Shown in pieces: positions 17,112 through 25,667 of a DNA stretch of 64,000 nucleotides. This stretch comes from Streptomyces neyagawaensis (lineage in GTDB: Bacteria > Actinomycetota > Actinomycetes > Streptomycetales > Streptomycetaceae): contig NZ_JAMGBG010000089.1 in assembly GCF_023516595.1 (NCBI RefSeq), positions 45,791 to 109,790 of the forward strand. Reading direction: 5' to 3'. Under the pieces are notes generated by a model that saw only the letters and a program-made list of their open reading frames with translations, was not told the origin of the DNA and searched no databases. Position numbers and translations under genes: made by a program. Each line of letters starts with the position of its first letter. The first letter of the stretch is position 1.

Positions 17112-17972
17112 ATGCCCAACCCCTTCAACCAGCCGGTCATCGAAGAGTTCCGCGCCAACCACGGCAAGGTCGGCGGCATGTTCGAAGGCGCCCGCCTGAT
17201 CCTCCTCACCACCGTCGGCGCCCGTACGGGCAACCCGCACACCACTCCCCTCGGCTACCTCCCCGACGGCGACGGCACGGTCCTCGTCATCGCGTCGGCC
17301 GGGGGTTCGCCCAAGCACCCCGACTGGTACCGGAACGTCCTCGCCAACCCCCGCGTGACCGTCGAGAGCGGGGTGTTCACCTACGAGGCGGACGCCGTCG
17401 TCCTGGACGGCGACGAACGCGACCGGGCATTCGCCCGTGCCGTCGAGTCCGACCCGGGGTGGGCCGAGTACCAGGCCAAGACGGACCGTACGATCCCGGT
17501 CGTCGCCCTCCGCGAGGTCCCCGTGGCCGGCCCTCCGCACATCAACGCCGGCTCCATGGGCGAGGCCATCAAGGTCGTCCACGACGCCTTCCGCCGTGAA
17601 CTCGCCCTTATCAAGCAGGAGTTGATCGCGAGCAACGGCAAGGCCGCCCTCGGCGCGCAGCTCCGCGTCAACTGCCTCACCTTCTGCCAGGGGCTGCACA
17701 ACCACCACACCGGCGAGGACACCATGCTGTTCCCGTTCCTGGCCGACCGGCACCCGGAGCTGGCCCCGACCCTCACCCGCCTCGGTGAGGAGCACGAGCG
17801 GATCGCCGCCCTGGTCGAGGACCTGCGCCAGGTACTGACGGCCACGGAGAACGCCGGCACCGGGGCCGTACTCGCCGAAGTGGAGCGGCTCATAGCCGAG
17901 CTCGAAGCCCATCTCGACTACGAGGAGCAGCAGTTGATCCCGACCCTGGACGCCGCCTCGGCCGCGGGCTGA
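17112..17972 (+). CDS. nitroreductase (Ddn-type) / hemerythrin fusion
   Basis: A 286-residue two-domain protein. Residues about 1-135 are a deazaflavin (F420)-dependent nitroreductase domain: FEGARLILLTTVGARTGNPH, TPLGYLPDGDGTVLVIASAG, GGSPKHPDWYRNVLANP. Residues about 150-280 are a hemerythrin HHE domain with helices carrying VVHDAFRRE, GLHNHHTGEDTMLFPFL, LGEEHERIAALV and HLDYEEQQLIP; these supply the His/Glu ligands for a di-iron site. The fusion suggests a cytoplasmic protein that couples F420H2 to an oxygen, NO or redox-sensing di-iron centre (inference). It is a single-gene unit followed by a strong terminator. Confidence 0.85.
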   Translation: MPNPFNQPVIEEFRANHGKVGGMFEGARLILLTTVGARTGNPHTTPLGYLPDGDGTVLVIASAGGSPKHPDWYRNVLANPRVTVESGVFTYEADAVVLDGDERDRAFARAVESDPGWAEYQAKTDRTIPVVALREVPVAGPPHINAGSMGEAIKVVHDAFRRELALIKQELIASNGKAALGAQLRVNCLTFCQGLHNHHTGEDTMLFPFLADRHPELAPTLTRLGEEHERIAALVEDLRQVLTATENAGTGAVLAEVERLIAELEAHLDYEEQQLIPTLDAASAAG

Positions 17973-18014
17973 CCCGGCGGGCGGCAGGTAATGGGCCGCC
18001 CCGGACACGGACAA

Positions 18015-18083
18015 GCCGGTGAGCGGCGGACGAGCCCCCTGGGGGGAGGGAGATCGGGCTCGTGCGTTCCGCCGCTCACCGGC
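18015..18083. terminator. long hairpin terminator
   Basis: Perfect 16-bp outer stem GCCGGTGAGCGGCGGA / TCCGCCGCTCACCGGC, plus an inner 6-bp CGAGCC / GGCTCG after a small one-sided bulge. Lies between the convergent nitroreductase-hemerythrin and HelR genes. Confidence 0.8.
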
Positions 18084-18157
18084 ACCTTCGACCGTAGTCA
18101 CCCCGCCCGGCGCCGAGGTCCGCGCCAGGTCATGACTACGCCGCCATCCGGTAACAC

Positions 18158-18235
18158 CCGTGACACCGGCCCCATCCGACACCGGACTCAGCTGACACCG
18201 ACCCCATCTGACACCGGCCCGCCCCAGCTGACGCC
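18158..18235. repeat. imperfect repeats of tgacaccg(a/g)ccccatc
   Basis: Four to five degenerate copies with about 18-20-nt spacing, between the terminator and the end of the HelR gene. Purely intergenic. Confidence 0.6.
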
Positions 18236-18251
18236 CCTCCCCCATACCCCC

Positions 18252-20474
18252 TCACCACGGCACCCCCCACCCATGCACCACGTCCAAGCGCGACACCGCC
18301 CGCGTGAGCGCGACGTACAGCCGGTGCAGGCCCCGCGCCTCGGCCGCCGCGATCGCGGCCGGCTCGACGACCACGACATGGTCGTACTCCAGGCCCTTCG
18401 CCGTCCGCGCCCCCAGCACCGCGACCCGCGCCCTCAGGTCGTCCGCGCCGCCGGTCGCGATGCCTGCCGCGGCGAGCGCCTCCCGCAGCCGTACGGTCTC
18501 GGCGTCGGGGGCGATCACCCCGATGGAACCCTCGCGGGCGAGCGCGTCCCGCACGGCGGTGACGGTTTCCTCGACCACGGCGTCCAGGAGACCGGCGCCC
18601 CCGGCAGCCCCCACATCCAGACCGGCGCCCCCGGCAGCCTCCACATCCCCCGCCCGCCGCGTTCCCGCCTCCCCCACCCTCCGCATCCGCAACTCCCCGT
18701 CCCCCCGAAGGGATCGGGCCGCCGGCACGTCCACGTCCAGCCGTCCCAGCATGCGGTTGGCCACCTCGACCACGGCCCGCGGTACCCGGAAGCCCGTCGT
18801 CAGGGGGACGACGGTCGCGTCCGGTTTGCCGAGGTGGGCGAGGAGGCGGGGCCAGTCGCGGGCCGCCCAAGGGGTGGTTCCCTGGGCCAGGTCGCCCAGG
18901 ACCGTCACCGAGCCGAACACGGCCCGGCGCCCGATCGCGCGGCACTCCATCGGAGAGAGGTCCTGCGCCTCGTCGATGACGATGTGCCCATACCCCTCGG
19001 GGTGTTCGAGGAGCCCCGCCACCTCGTCGAGGAGGACGAGATCGGCGGCCGACCAGCGCGCCGACCGCCACGAGCGCGGCGGCTTCGGCCACAGCACGGC
19101 CTTCTGCTCCGCCGCGTCGAGCAGCCCCTCCGCCGCGGCGGCCAGCGCCTCCGGTTCGGCCAGCAGTCGCGCCACGACCTCCTCCGGACGGACCCGCGGC
19201 CACACGGAGTCGAGGAACGCGCCCACCGGCCGCGACCGGGACATCCGCCACGCCCAGGCGTTCGACTGCGGCCCGGCCCGCCGCTCCGCCTGCTCCCGCA
19301 ACAGCCCCACGATCCGCGCCCGGACCCGCTCCCGCCCGGTGTCGTACGGCGGTTCCGGCTCCTCCTGCCGTACGTCCGCCACGATCCGTTCGAGCCGGTC
19401 GCCGGGGACCCGCCAGCGGTACGTGCCGTCGGGCACGACCAGCGCGTCGGGCCGCCCGGTGGCGATGCGGGCGTACAGGGCCCGGCGGAGCACCTGCGCC
19501 ATCCGGACGTCGTGCTTCAGGGCGGCGGCCCGCTCGTCGTCCTCGGCGGTGACCGGCTGCCGGGCGATCTCGTCCATGACGGTCGACTGGCGCACGCCCA
19601 CCTCGCCGAGCGCCGGAAGGACCTCCGCGATGTACGACAGGAAGGTCCGGTTGGGGCCGAGGATCAGCATGCCGCCGCGGCGGATGCGCTGGGGGTGGGT
19701 GTAGAGGAGGTACGCGGCCCGGTGCAGGCCGACCGCCGTCTTGCCGGTGCCGGGGGCGCCCTGCACACAGACGGAGGTCGCGAGACCGGCGCGTACCAGG
19801 TCGTCCTGCTCCGGCTGGATGGTGGCGGCGATGTCCCGCATGGGCCCGGTCCTCGGCCGTTCGATCTCGGCGGCGAGGAAACGGCTGGGCGCCGGGCCCT
19901 CATCGCCCACGCCCTCTCCACTCACGTCCCCAGCGGCGCGTGCCCCGCCGCCCAGGGGCTCGTCCTCGAACCCGGTCAGGTCGGCCGAGTCGCCCCGGCT
20001 GCCGGGGGCCCAGCCGAAGCGCCGCCGGACGGCCACGCCCTTCGGATCACCGGCGCTCGCCTGGTAGAAGGCGCGGGCCACCGGCGCACGCCAGTCCACG
20101 ACCAGCGGCGGTGACCCCGGGTGCTCGGTGATCCGCAGCCGCCCGAGGTGGTAGCTCTGCCCGGCGTGCTCGCCCTCGTGGCCGTCGTGGCCCTCATGGC
20201 CGTCGTCCCCGAAGTCGAGCCGCCCGAAGAACAGCGGGCCCTCCGGCAGATCCCGGAGTGCCTTGGCCTGGCTGCGGAGCCGGTATCCGAGCACCTCCGC
20301 GTCGGCCCCCGAGGCGGAGACGTCCTCACCGATCACCACCTGCTCCCCCGCGCCCTCCACCATGGCGGCGAGGGCGGCGCGGCAGGCGTCGTGATGGGCG
20401 CGCTCAAGGGCGAGGGCGTTGCGCAGGGAGGGGGACGGGTCGGCCGGGTTCTCGGGCGCACGAGTGGACGTCAT
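18252..20474 (-). CDS. helR: HelD/HelR-type RNA polymerase recycling helicase
   Basis: A 740-residue UvrD/Rep-like superfamily 1 ATPase. Order: N-terminal helical arm (LRNALALERAHHDACRAALA), a DWRAPVARAFYQ segment typical of HelD, Walker A VQGAPGTGKTAVGLHRA near residue 245, Walker B HIVIDEAQDLSPME near 500, and the motif VI region LHRLYVALTRAVSRLD at the end. Actinobacterial HelD proteins pry nucleic acid and, in HelR, rifamycins from stalled RNA polymerase. No rifamycin-associated element is visible upstream, so a resistance role is not supported by the promoter. Repeats of GGAGLDVGAAGGAGL occur near residue 635. A HelD/UvrD relative of other function is possible. Confidence 0.75.
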   Translation of the reverse strand: MTSTRAPENPADPSPSLRNALALERAHHDACRAALAAMVEGAGEQVVIGEDVSASGADAEVLGYRLRSQAKALRDLPEGPLFFGRLDFGDDGHEGHDGHEGEHAGQSYHLGRLRITEHPGSPPLVVDWRAPVARAFYQASAGDPKGVAVRRRFGWAPGSRGDSADLTGFEDEPLGGGARAAGDVSGEGVGDEGPAPSRFLAAEIERPRTGPMRDIAATIQPEQDDLVRAGLATSVCVQGAPGTGKTAVGLHRAAYLLYTHPQRIRRGGMLILGPNRTFLSYIAEVLPALGEVGVRQSTVMDEIARQPVTAEDDERAAALKHDVRMAQVLRRALYARIATGRPDALVVPDGTYRWRVPGDRLERIVADVRQEEPEPPYDTGRERVRARIVGLLREQAERRAGPQSNAWAWRMSRSRPVGAFLDSVWPRVRPEEVVARLLAEPEALAAAAEGLLDAAEQKAVLWPKPPRSWRSARWSAADLVLLDEVAGLLEHPEGYGHIVIDEAQDLSPMECRAIGRRAVFGSVTVLGDLAQGTTPWAARDWPRLLAHLGKPDATVVPLTTGFRVPRAVVEVANRMLGRLDVDVPAARSLRGDGELRMRRVGEAGTRRAGDVEAAGGAGLDVGAAGGAGLLDAVVEETVTAVRDALAREGSIGVIAPDAETVRLREALAAAGIATGGADDLRARVAVLGARTAKGLEYDHVVVVEPAAIAAAEARGLHRLYVALTRAVSRLDVVHGWGVPW

Positions 20475-20486
20475 TCCGCCGAGCCT

Positions 20487-20521
20487 ACCGAAATAACGTA
20501 ACCGAGTTAAATTTATTACCG
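20487..20521 (-). promoter_or_regulatory. AT-rich promoter/operator region of helR
   Basis: A 30-nt AT-rich island in otherwise GC-rich DNA, with three ACCG boxes at 20487, 20501 and 20518 and the direct repeat AACCGAG / TTACCGAG. It begins 13 nt before the helR start. The adjacent TetR protein is the obvious candidate binder (inference). Confidence 0.4.
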
Positions 20522-20553
20522 AGGCTCAGCGATGGGGAGCCCTCCCCGGCCTC

Positions 20554-21162
20554 TCATACGACCAGCGTCCGCTCCAGCCGCCCGAACACGCGCTCGGCCG
20601 CCGCGACGGCGTCCCGCTCGATCTCCTCCATCCGCTCCCCCCGCTCGATCCGCCGCCAGTTCTCCATGGCCAGCACCCGTCGTACGGCGACGAGCTGCCC
20701 GGCGGCCACCCGCGCGTCGAGTCCGCCACCCAGGGCCTCCGCGAGCGCCTCCTCGGACCGCTCCAGGTGGCCGTACATGCGGGCGACCAGCGACGGCGTG
20801 CCGTAGAGGAGCCGGTGGAAGGCGAGGACGCGCGGGTGGTCGTTGAGTCCGGTGACCGGGTCGCGCCGGGCCAGCCCGGCGAGGAAGTGGGCGCGCAGTG
20901 CCCCCACCACCGACTCGCCCTCGGCCCGGCCCGCCACGACCCGCGCCGACTCGGTCTCGTGGTCGGCGATCCGGTGCAGGACGAGATCCTCCTTCACCGG
21001 GAAGTAGCGGAAGAGGGTCGGCTTGGAGATCTCGGCGGCCGCGGCGATCTCGGCCACGGAGACCGCGTCGAAGCCCTTCTCCAGGAACAGCTCGATCGCG
21101 ATCTCGGACACCGTCTCGTACGTCCGCCGCTTCTTGCGCTCCCGCAGGCCGGTCTCACTCAT
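20554..21162 (-). CDS. TetR family transcriptional regulator
   Basis: A 202-residue TetR protein. The N-terminal helix-turn-helix is ETVSEIAIELFLEKGFDAVS, then VAEIAAAAEISKPTLFRYFP, a textbook TetR DNA-binding domain with the tyrosine/phenylalanine end. The C-terminal helices (VVGALRAHFLAGLARRDPV, VLAMENWRRIERGERMEEIE) form the ligand pocket; no ligand is predictable. It lies on the same strand between the double-kinase gene (9-nt gap) and helR (79-nt gap), and probably regulates one or both. Confidence 0.9.
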   Translation of the reverse strand: MSETGLRERKKRRTYETVSEIAIELFLEKGFDAVSVAEIAAAAEISKPTLFRYFPVKEDLVLHRIADHETESARVVAGRAEGESVVGALRAHFLAGLARRDPVTGLNDHPRVLAFHRLLYGTPSLVARMYGHLERSEEALAEALGGGLDARVAAGQLVAVRRVLAMENWRRIERGERMEEIERDAVAAAERVFGRLERTLVV

Positions 21163-21171
21163 GGGTCGAGC

Positions 21172-23454
21172 CTACGCAGGCACGCGGGCCTCGTCCCCGG
21201 CGCCGAGGGAGGGCCGCGAGCCGAGGGAGGGCCGGGCACCCAGAGGGGCGCGGGCACCCAGAGGGGCGCGGGCACCCAGAGGGGCGCGGGCGCCCAGGGC
21301 GGCCCCGGCGCCGTGGAAGGCGTGCGACCTGGCGTGGAGTCCCAGGCCCGCGGTCGCGGCGGTCAGGGTCATGGCGTACCCGTCCACCGCCCGGCGCACG
21401 TTGGGCGCCTCCAGGCCGTCGCCGGTGACGAGACGGTCGAGGTCGACGTAGGCCGAGCGGACCGTCTCGATCCAGCGGTAGACCCGCCAGTCGTCCTTCC
21501 ACCCCTTGGTGCACTCCTCCGGCAGGAGCCGGGACCAACGGGTGAACAGCCGCTCCCGGATGTCCGCGAGGGTGGGGGTGAGGTGCATGTGGCGGACCAG
21601 ATCGTAGAGCGGGTCGCCCACCATCGCCATCTCCCAGTCGATGAGGGTGAGCCCGGCACCGTCCTCGCGCCGTACCAGGTTCCACGGGTTGAGGTCGCCG
21701 TGCAGGAGGCTGGGGCGGCGCGGGGCCAGCAGATGGCGCCGCAGGAGTTCCCCCAGCCGGGCGCTGCCGGGCAGTCCCAGTTCCCGGGCGAGGTCGATGG
21801 TCTCCTTGGGGAGTTCGGCGACCATCCGGATCAGCTCGTCGCACAGGCGGGGGTAGAAGTCGTCGAGGGACGCGTCGCGGTCCAGCTCCCCGTACTCCGC
21901 GCGGGTCAACTCGGCGAGCTGGTCCACGAGGTCGTCCGCCTCGTGCGGCAGCAGGCCGTGCACCGGGTGGTCGGGCTGCCGGATCGTTCCCGTCGGCCCC
22001 TCGTAGGAGTGGATGGTGAACCGGTCGCCGAGCGCGCTGGTGCCCAGCGCCAGCACCCGCGGGGCGCGCACCCCCGGGCAGGACCGTTCGACGGCCCGCA
22101 GGACGGCGTGCTCGTTGAGGAAGCGGCGCTCCCGGGGCACGGCCGTGCCGACCTTGCGCCGCACCATCACGGGACGCGGGAAGCCGGACACGCGCACGGC
22201 CGTACTGAGGTGGGCCGTCCCCCGGAACACCCGGTCCGCGGAGGCCGCGCCCTCCTCGAACAACGCCTCCCGCACCGCCGACGCGGGGAACTCCGGGTGC
22301 TCGGGCACCCTCGGGTCGCGCTGCCAGAAGACGGCGGAGACCGCCCGCTCCCGGCTGTGCCGTCGGGCGTGGGACAGGTTCCAGCGGAACAGGACGCGCT
22401 CGATCGCGCGCTCGTCGGGCACGCGCCGCAGCCGCAGGGGTTCCTCCGCCGCCACCAGCGCCCGGTGCACGACGCGGGTCGCCTCGTCCAGGTCGCGCTG
22501 GTCGAAGGAGTCTCCGAGCGCGGTCGCCGCGCGCATGACGTCGGGGTAGACGGACTGGGCCCGCTCGAAGGCGAGGTAGTGGCCGAGGTCCCGCTCCAGG
22601 CCGTTGACGGCCTCGCCCCGCAGCCGGCCCACGGCCTCGCCCCACGCGTCCGTCACCTGCGCCCACTGCTCGCTCGGGTAGCGGGTGCGCACGAGATGGG
22701 TGGCCAGGTCGTGCAGCGGGTCGCCGTAGGTCGCCGGCTCCCAGTCGACGCAGACCAGCGGGGGATCGCCGTCGTACGGCACGATCACATTGCCGCGGTG
22801 CAGATCGGTGTGGAGCAGGCTGAACGGGCGGCTGGTCATCGCCGGCACCCGTTCGGCGAACCGCACCAGGGCGTCCTCGGGGACGCCCAGGGTCGCGAAG
22901 AGCCCGCCGAACGTGTGCCAGTTGCGCCGTCTGATCTGCTCCTCCGCCGCGAGGGCCAGTGCCCGCAGGAAGGCCCGGCTGTCCCTGCTCGACCGGGGCC
23001 ACGACTGCGGCAGCGGGGGCAGGTCCTTCCTGCGCACCCGGGTCATGTCCGCCAGCAGCCCGGTGAGGCCCTGGATCAGCCGGGCGTCCAGCGGAGTGCC
23101 GTCGGGGTGGAGGCTGGACAGCGGTACGCCCGGCACATGGGTCAGGACGGTCAGGTCCCGGTGCCGGACGAGACACCGCGGTGTGTACGGCAGGAACCGG
23201 TGGACCGCGCGCAGGATCTCGGCCTCGTCCTGCCAGGTCCGCACGACCACGGGCAGCGCCGGCCGAACGCGCCGGCGCACGGTGACGGACTGCCCTGCCT
23301 CGCAGCCCAGGAGCCGCCGGTCGGCCTCGGTCGGCGTCCGCACGGTGTGGTTCAGATGGTGATGGCCCCGGCCGGCCGAGCCCAGAGCTTCCGCACGGCG
23401 CACGAACTCGTCGTACGCCGTCCTCCGGGCACCAGGCATGGGTGGACCATCCAA
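21172..23454 (-). CDS. fused double aminoglycoside phosphotransferase-like kinase
   Basis: A 760-residue protein with two APH/choline-kinase domains in tandem. The first (about 1-330) has catalytic LLHTDLHRGN at 215-222 and Mg-binding VDWEPATYGDPLHD at 237-249. The second (about 390-690) has LLHGDLNPWN at 585-592 and LIDWEMAMVGDPLYD at 606-618. Both catalytic Asp and metal Asp are intact in each. Residues 710-760 are repeats of LGARAP/LGSRPS from 18-nt DNA repeats. Start is a TTG at 23454 with AGGAG 6 nt upstream; an ATG five codons on is the alternative. Substrate could be an aminoglycoside, a sugar or an amino alcohol. Confidence 0.8.
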   Translation of the reverse strand: MDGPPMPGARRTAYDEFVRRAEALGSAGRGHHHLNHTVRTPTEADRRLLGCEAGQSVTVRRRVRPALPVVVRTWQDEAEILRAVHRFLPYTPRCLVRHRDLTVLTHVPGVPLSSLHPDGTPLDARLIQGLTGLLADMTRVRRKDLPPLPQSWPRSSRDSRAFLRALALAAEEQIRRRNWHTFGGLFATLGVPEDALVRFAERVPAMTSRPFSLLHTDLHRGNVIVPYDGDPPLVCVDWEPATYGDPLHDLATHLVRTRYPSEQWAQVTDAWGEAVGRLRGEAVNGLERDLGHYLAFERAQSVYPDVMRAATALGDSFDQRDLDEATRVVHRALVAAEEPLRLRRVPDERAIERVLFRWNLSHARRHSRERAVSAVFWQRDPRVPEHPEFPASAVREALFEEGAASADRVFRGTAHLSTAVRVSGFPRPVMVRRKVGTAVPRERRFLNEHAVLRAVERSCPGVRAPRVLALGTSALGDRFTIHSYEGPTGTIRQPDHPVHGLLPHEADDLVDQLAELTRAEYGELDRDASLDDFYPRLCDELIRMVAELPKETIDLARELGLPGSARLGELLRRHLLAPRRPSLLHGDLNPWNLVRREDGAGLTLIDWEMAMVGDPLYDLVRHMHLTPTLADIRERLFTRWSRLLPEECTKGWKDDWRVYRWIETVRSAYVDLDRLVTGDGLEAPNVRRAVDGYAMTLTAATAGLGLHARSHAFHGAGAALGARAPLGARAPLGARAPLGARPSLGSRPSLGAGDEARVPA
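21212..21300. repeat. 18-nt coding repeats at the kinase C-terminus
   Basis: Several copies of gggcacccagaggggcgc (three exact, others diverged) encode the LGARAP tail of the double kinase. Confidence 0.85.
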
Positions 23455-23646
23455 GGGTCACTCCTGAACAGCCGTGCGTCGCCTCTGATGTTCATGCGAC
23501 GAAAGTGAGAGTGGGGCCACTGTAATGGGCTGAGCCCCGCGCCACCCGGCCAATGGCTCGTTCAGGACTTGCGCTCGGCTCTCCCGTCCGGTCGTCCTGT
23601 TCCCCGGGGCTGGTGGGGGCCGCGGCGCTGTCCTCGCGGAAGGGCC

Positions 23647-24384
23647 CTACGTCCGGGACCGGAGCACTTTCAGGACGGTTTCCAGCGACCGGACGACGAC
23701 TCCGGCGCCCGCGTCCCGCAGCTGTCTCCCCTTGTCCTCGTCACGGGCGTAGCCGAGGAACGGCACTCCCGCCCGTTCGGCGGCTATCAGGTCGGTCGGG
23801 GTGTCGCCGATCATCAGGGCGGCGGACGGTGTGGCGCCGAGTGCGCCGAGGGCCCGGTTCAGACAGTGGGGGTCCGGTTTCAGCAGGTGGAGGTCGCTCG
23901 TCCGGCCGTATATGTGCCGGCTGAAGCAGCCCGTCAGGCCCCGGCCGGCGAGGTAATCGGCCACGGTGCGCGGGGAGTTGTTGGTGGCCACGGCGAGCCG
24001 GCTGCCGAGCGCCGACCAGGTGCGGATGAGCGGATCGGCGTACGCGGTGGGCATGGCCGAGGCGACCGCCTTCAGCTCCAGCTGGGTGAACCTCTCCTCC
24101 AGCTCGGCGACCAGATCGCTGCGCGGGCGCCTTCGGTTGATGGCGTACAGCACGACCATCGGGTCCGGATGGACCCGTTCCTCGTCGGTGAGCAGGCCGT
24201 GCAGTCCCTGCCCCTCCAGCCATGCGACCAGGTCCTTCGCCACCTGCTCCGCGGAGTGGCCCGCGAACAGCCGGCAGATCGGGCCGTCGAAGTCGAACAC
24301 CACGTAACGAACAGGAGCGATCAGCTCACGCAGGATCTCTGTCTCAACCGTCACCGCATCAGTCTGCGTCGTATCAGGCGTCAC
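23647..24384 (-). CDS. devB: HAD-family phosphatase DevB
   Basis: A roughly 245-residue haloacid dehalogenase-type hydrolase. Motif I is YVVFDFDGPIC near residue 30 (nucleophile Asp and DxD), motif II is VATNNSPRTVADYL, motif III Lys is in HLLKPDPHCLNRAL, and motif IV is ALMIGDTPTDLIAA. It is downstream of devA, with its GTG overlapping the devA TAG stop by one base, which implies translational coupling; a GTG at 24354 is an alternative start. In S. coelicolor the orthologous pair devA-devB (SCO4190-SCO4191) is an operon required for aerial development. Physiological substrate unknown. Confidence 0.85.
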   Translation of the reverse strand: MTPDTTQTDAVTVETEILRELIAPVRYVVFDFDGPICRLFAGHSAEQVAKDLVAWLEGQGLHGLLTDEERVHPDPMVVLYAINRRRPRSDLVAELEERFTQLELKAVASAMPTAYADPLIRTWSALGSRLAVATNNSPRTVADYLAGRGLTGCFSRHIYGRTSDLHLLKPDPHCLNRALGALGATPSAALMIGDTPTDLIAAERAGVPFLGYARDEDKGRQLRDAGAGVVVRSLETVLKVLRSRT

Positions 24385-25268
24385 TAGGAGAGTGTCAGGT
24401 CCGTGGTGATGGTTTCCCAGAGGGCGTCGAACCACTGCTGGGACTGCTCCACGAACGCCTCGTCCCGCCGACTGGTCTCCCGCGCGAACGAGAACAGCAG
24501 CGACTGGGTCCCGAAGGCGTCGTACATCTCCAGCGGGCCGCCCTCCAACTGCTCCTCGCGCCTCATGAGCGTGTAGTACGCGATGAGGGCCTCGGTGCCG
24601 TTGAGGAGGTACAGCTTCACCGGCGGGGTGAACGGCAGCGCCCGGAAGGTCACGCGGACGTCGATGCCGTGGGAGGTGCGCAGCGCCCGGAGGTTGTGGC
24701 GCAGCACGCGGATCTGGGCGTTGCGCTGGTCCAGCCAGCGCTTGTGGACGGGGTCCTCGTCGTCGTCCTCGCCGCGGCCCTCGACCGGCACCGGAAAGGC
24801 CAGGTTGATCTTCCGGGACGGCAGGAGGATCCGGACGTCGATCGACTCGGGGCGGATCGTTCCCTCGTGGATGAGGCGGACCGGTTCGCCGAGCGCCAGC
24901 ATCAGGGTCTCGGCGGTGAGGCAGGCGGCGTCGACCCGGACGTGCGGTGCCGAGAACGCCTCGGCGAGCCGGGGTGCGAGGCCCACCATCGTGGGCTGGG
25001 GCTCGTGGCCGGTGGGGCGGGTGGCCTCGGCGACGCGGGGCGGGCTGCCCTTGCTCACATTGCTCAGCAACCCGGCCTCGTGCAGGACGCGCAGGGCCTG
25101 TCGCACGGTGCCGCGCTCGACGCCGAACTCGTCGGCCAGCTCGGCCTGGGTGGGCAGCCGTTCGCCCGGCCGCAGGGCGCCGCTGCGGATGCGTTCCCGC
25201 AGGGTGTCGGCGATCTCCTGGGACGAGAGCCTTCTGCTGCCGTTCACTGCGACGTTCTCCTGGGTCAC
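24384..25268 (-). CDS. devA: GntR-family developmental regulator DevA
   Basis: A 294-residue GntR regulator. The winged helix is LSSQEIADTLRERIRSGALR, then PGERLPTQAELADEFGVERG and TVRQALRVLHEAGLLSNVSKG. The large C-terminal domain (LRALRTSHGIDVRVTFRALP, LYLLNGTEALIAYYTLMRRE) is unlike ordinary FadR/HutC sensor domains and is shared with the neighbouring paralogue. DevA is known to be needed for morphological development. I chose the GTG at 25268 because the upstream -10 (TAGCGT) and N-terminus match devE, which suggests leaderless translation; a GTG at 25247 with AGGAG upstream is the alternative. Confidence 0.88.
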   Translation of the reverse strand: MTQENVAVNGSRRLSSQEIADTLRERIRSGALRPGERLPTQAELADEFGVERGTVRQALRVLHEAGLLSNVSKGSPPRVAEATRPTGHEPQPTMVGLAPRLAEAFSAPHVRVDAACLTAETLMLALGEPVRLIHEGTIRPESIDVRILLPSRKINLAFPVPVEGRGEDDDEDPVHKRWLDQRNAQIRVLRHNLRALRTSHGIDVRVTFRALPFTPPVKLYLLNGTEALIAYYTLMRREEQLEGGPLEMYDAFGTQSLLFSFARETSRRDEAFVEQSQQWFDALWETITTDLTLS

Positions 25269-25285
25269 GACCAAAACGCTACAAC

Positions 25286-25378
25286 TTTGATCCATCTTTG
25301 TGGAGTTCACTGCAAGGTGGTTATGAGTATCGACCAAGTGGGCACCATCTATGCAGAGTTGGTAACCAACTTGGTGAA
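25286..25378. promoter_or_regulatory. devA upstream control region (duplicated element, copy 1)
   Basis: Divergent stretch between devA and the small membrane gene. It shares with the devE upstream region, in the same order, an ACAACTT box, CCATCTT, AGTTCA, the exact 14-mer AAGGTGGTTATGAG (25313-25326), and a palindrome AGTTGGT-A-ACCAACT (25357-25371). The palindrome is perfect and followed by a half-site AAGTTGG. Candidate DevA/DevE operator. Confidence 0.6.
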
Positions 25379-25440
25379 GTTGGCGGAAGTTCTGCCTCCT
25401 CTTGCCCGACCCGCCTCAGCGCCTCGAAGGAGGTACCACC

Positions 25441-25629
25441 ATGCCCGCCATCGCCCTTCTCTCCGCCATCGCCGTCGTCGCCTTCGAGCAGACGGTCGAG
25501 TGGCGCTACGGCACGATGGGGATCGTCGGCCTGCTGTTCCTCACCATCGGCCTGAAGGCACGCAACCACACGTGCAGCTCCATCGGCGCCGTCATCCTCG
25601 CACTGCTCTTCGCGGGCCCCGCCTTCTGA
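25441..25629 (+). CDS. small conserved membrane protein between devA and devE
   Basis: A 62-residue protein with two hydrophobic helices (AIALLSAIAVVAFE and GIVGLLFLTIGLKA) and a third hydrophobic stretch at the C-terminus (GAVILALLFAGPAF). The start is set by a strong GAAGGAGGTACCACC box. It is transcribed divergently from devA and convergently with devE, as the small SCO4189 gene is in S. coelicolor. Function unknown. Confidence 0.8.
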   Translation: MPAIALLSAIAVVAFEQTVEWRYGTMGIVGLLFLTIGLKARNHTCSSIGAVILALLFAGPAF

Positions 25630-25667
25630 CCCCACCGAGGGGCCGCGGTCCCGCCCCCGGCGCGCCG

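Noticed and set aside
17991..20114. Plus-strand frame over helR
   Set aside because: Antisense shadow of a gene with intact Walker motifs.
20475..20553. Rifamycin-associated element upstream of helR
   Set aside because: I looked for the GGGGCTTGC-type inverted repeat and did not see it.
20767..23508. 913-codon plus-strand frame over the double kinase
   Set aside because: Antisense shadow; no recognisable domain.
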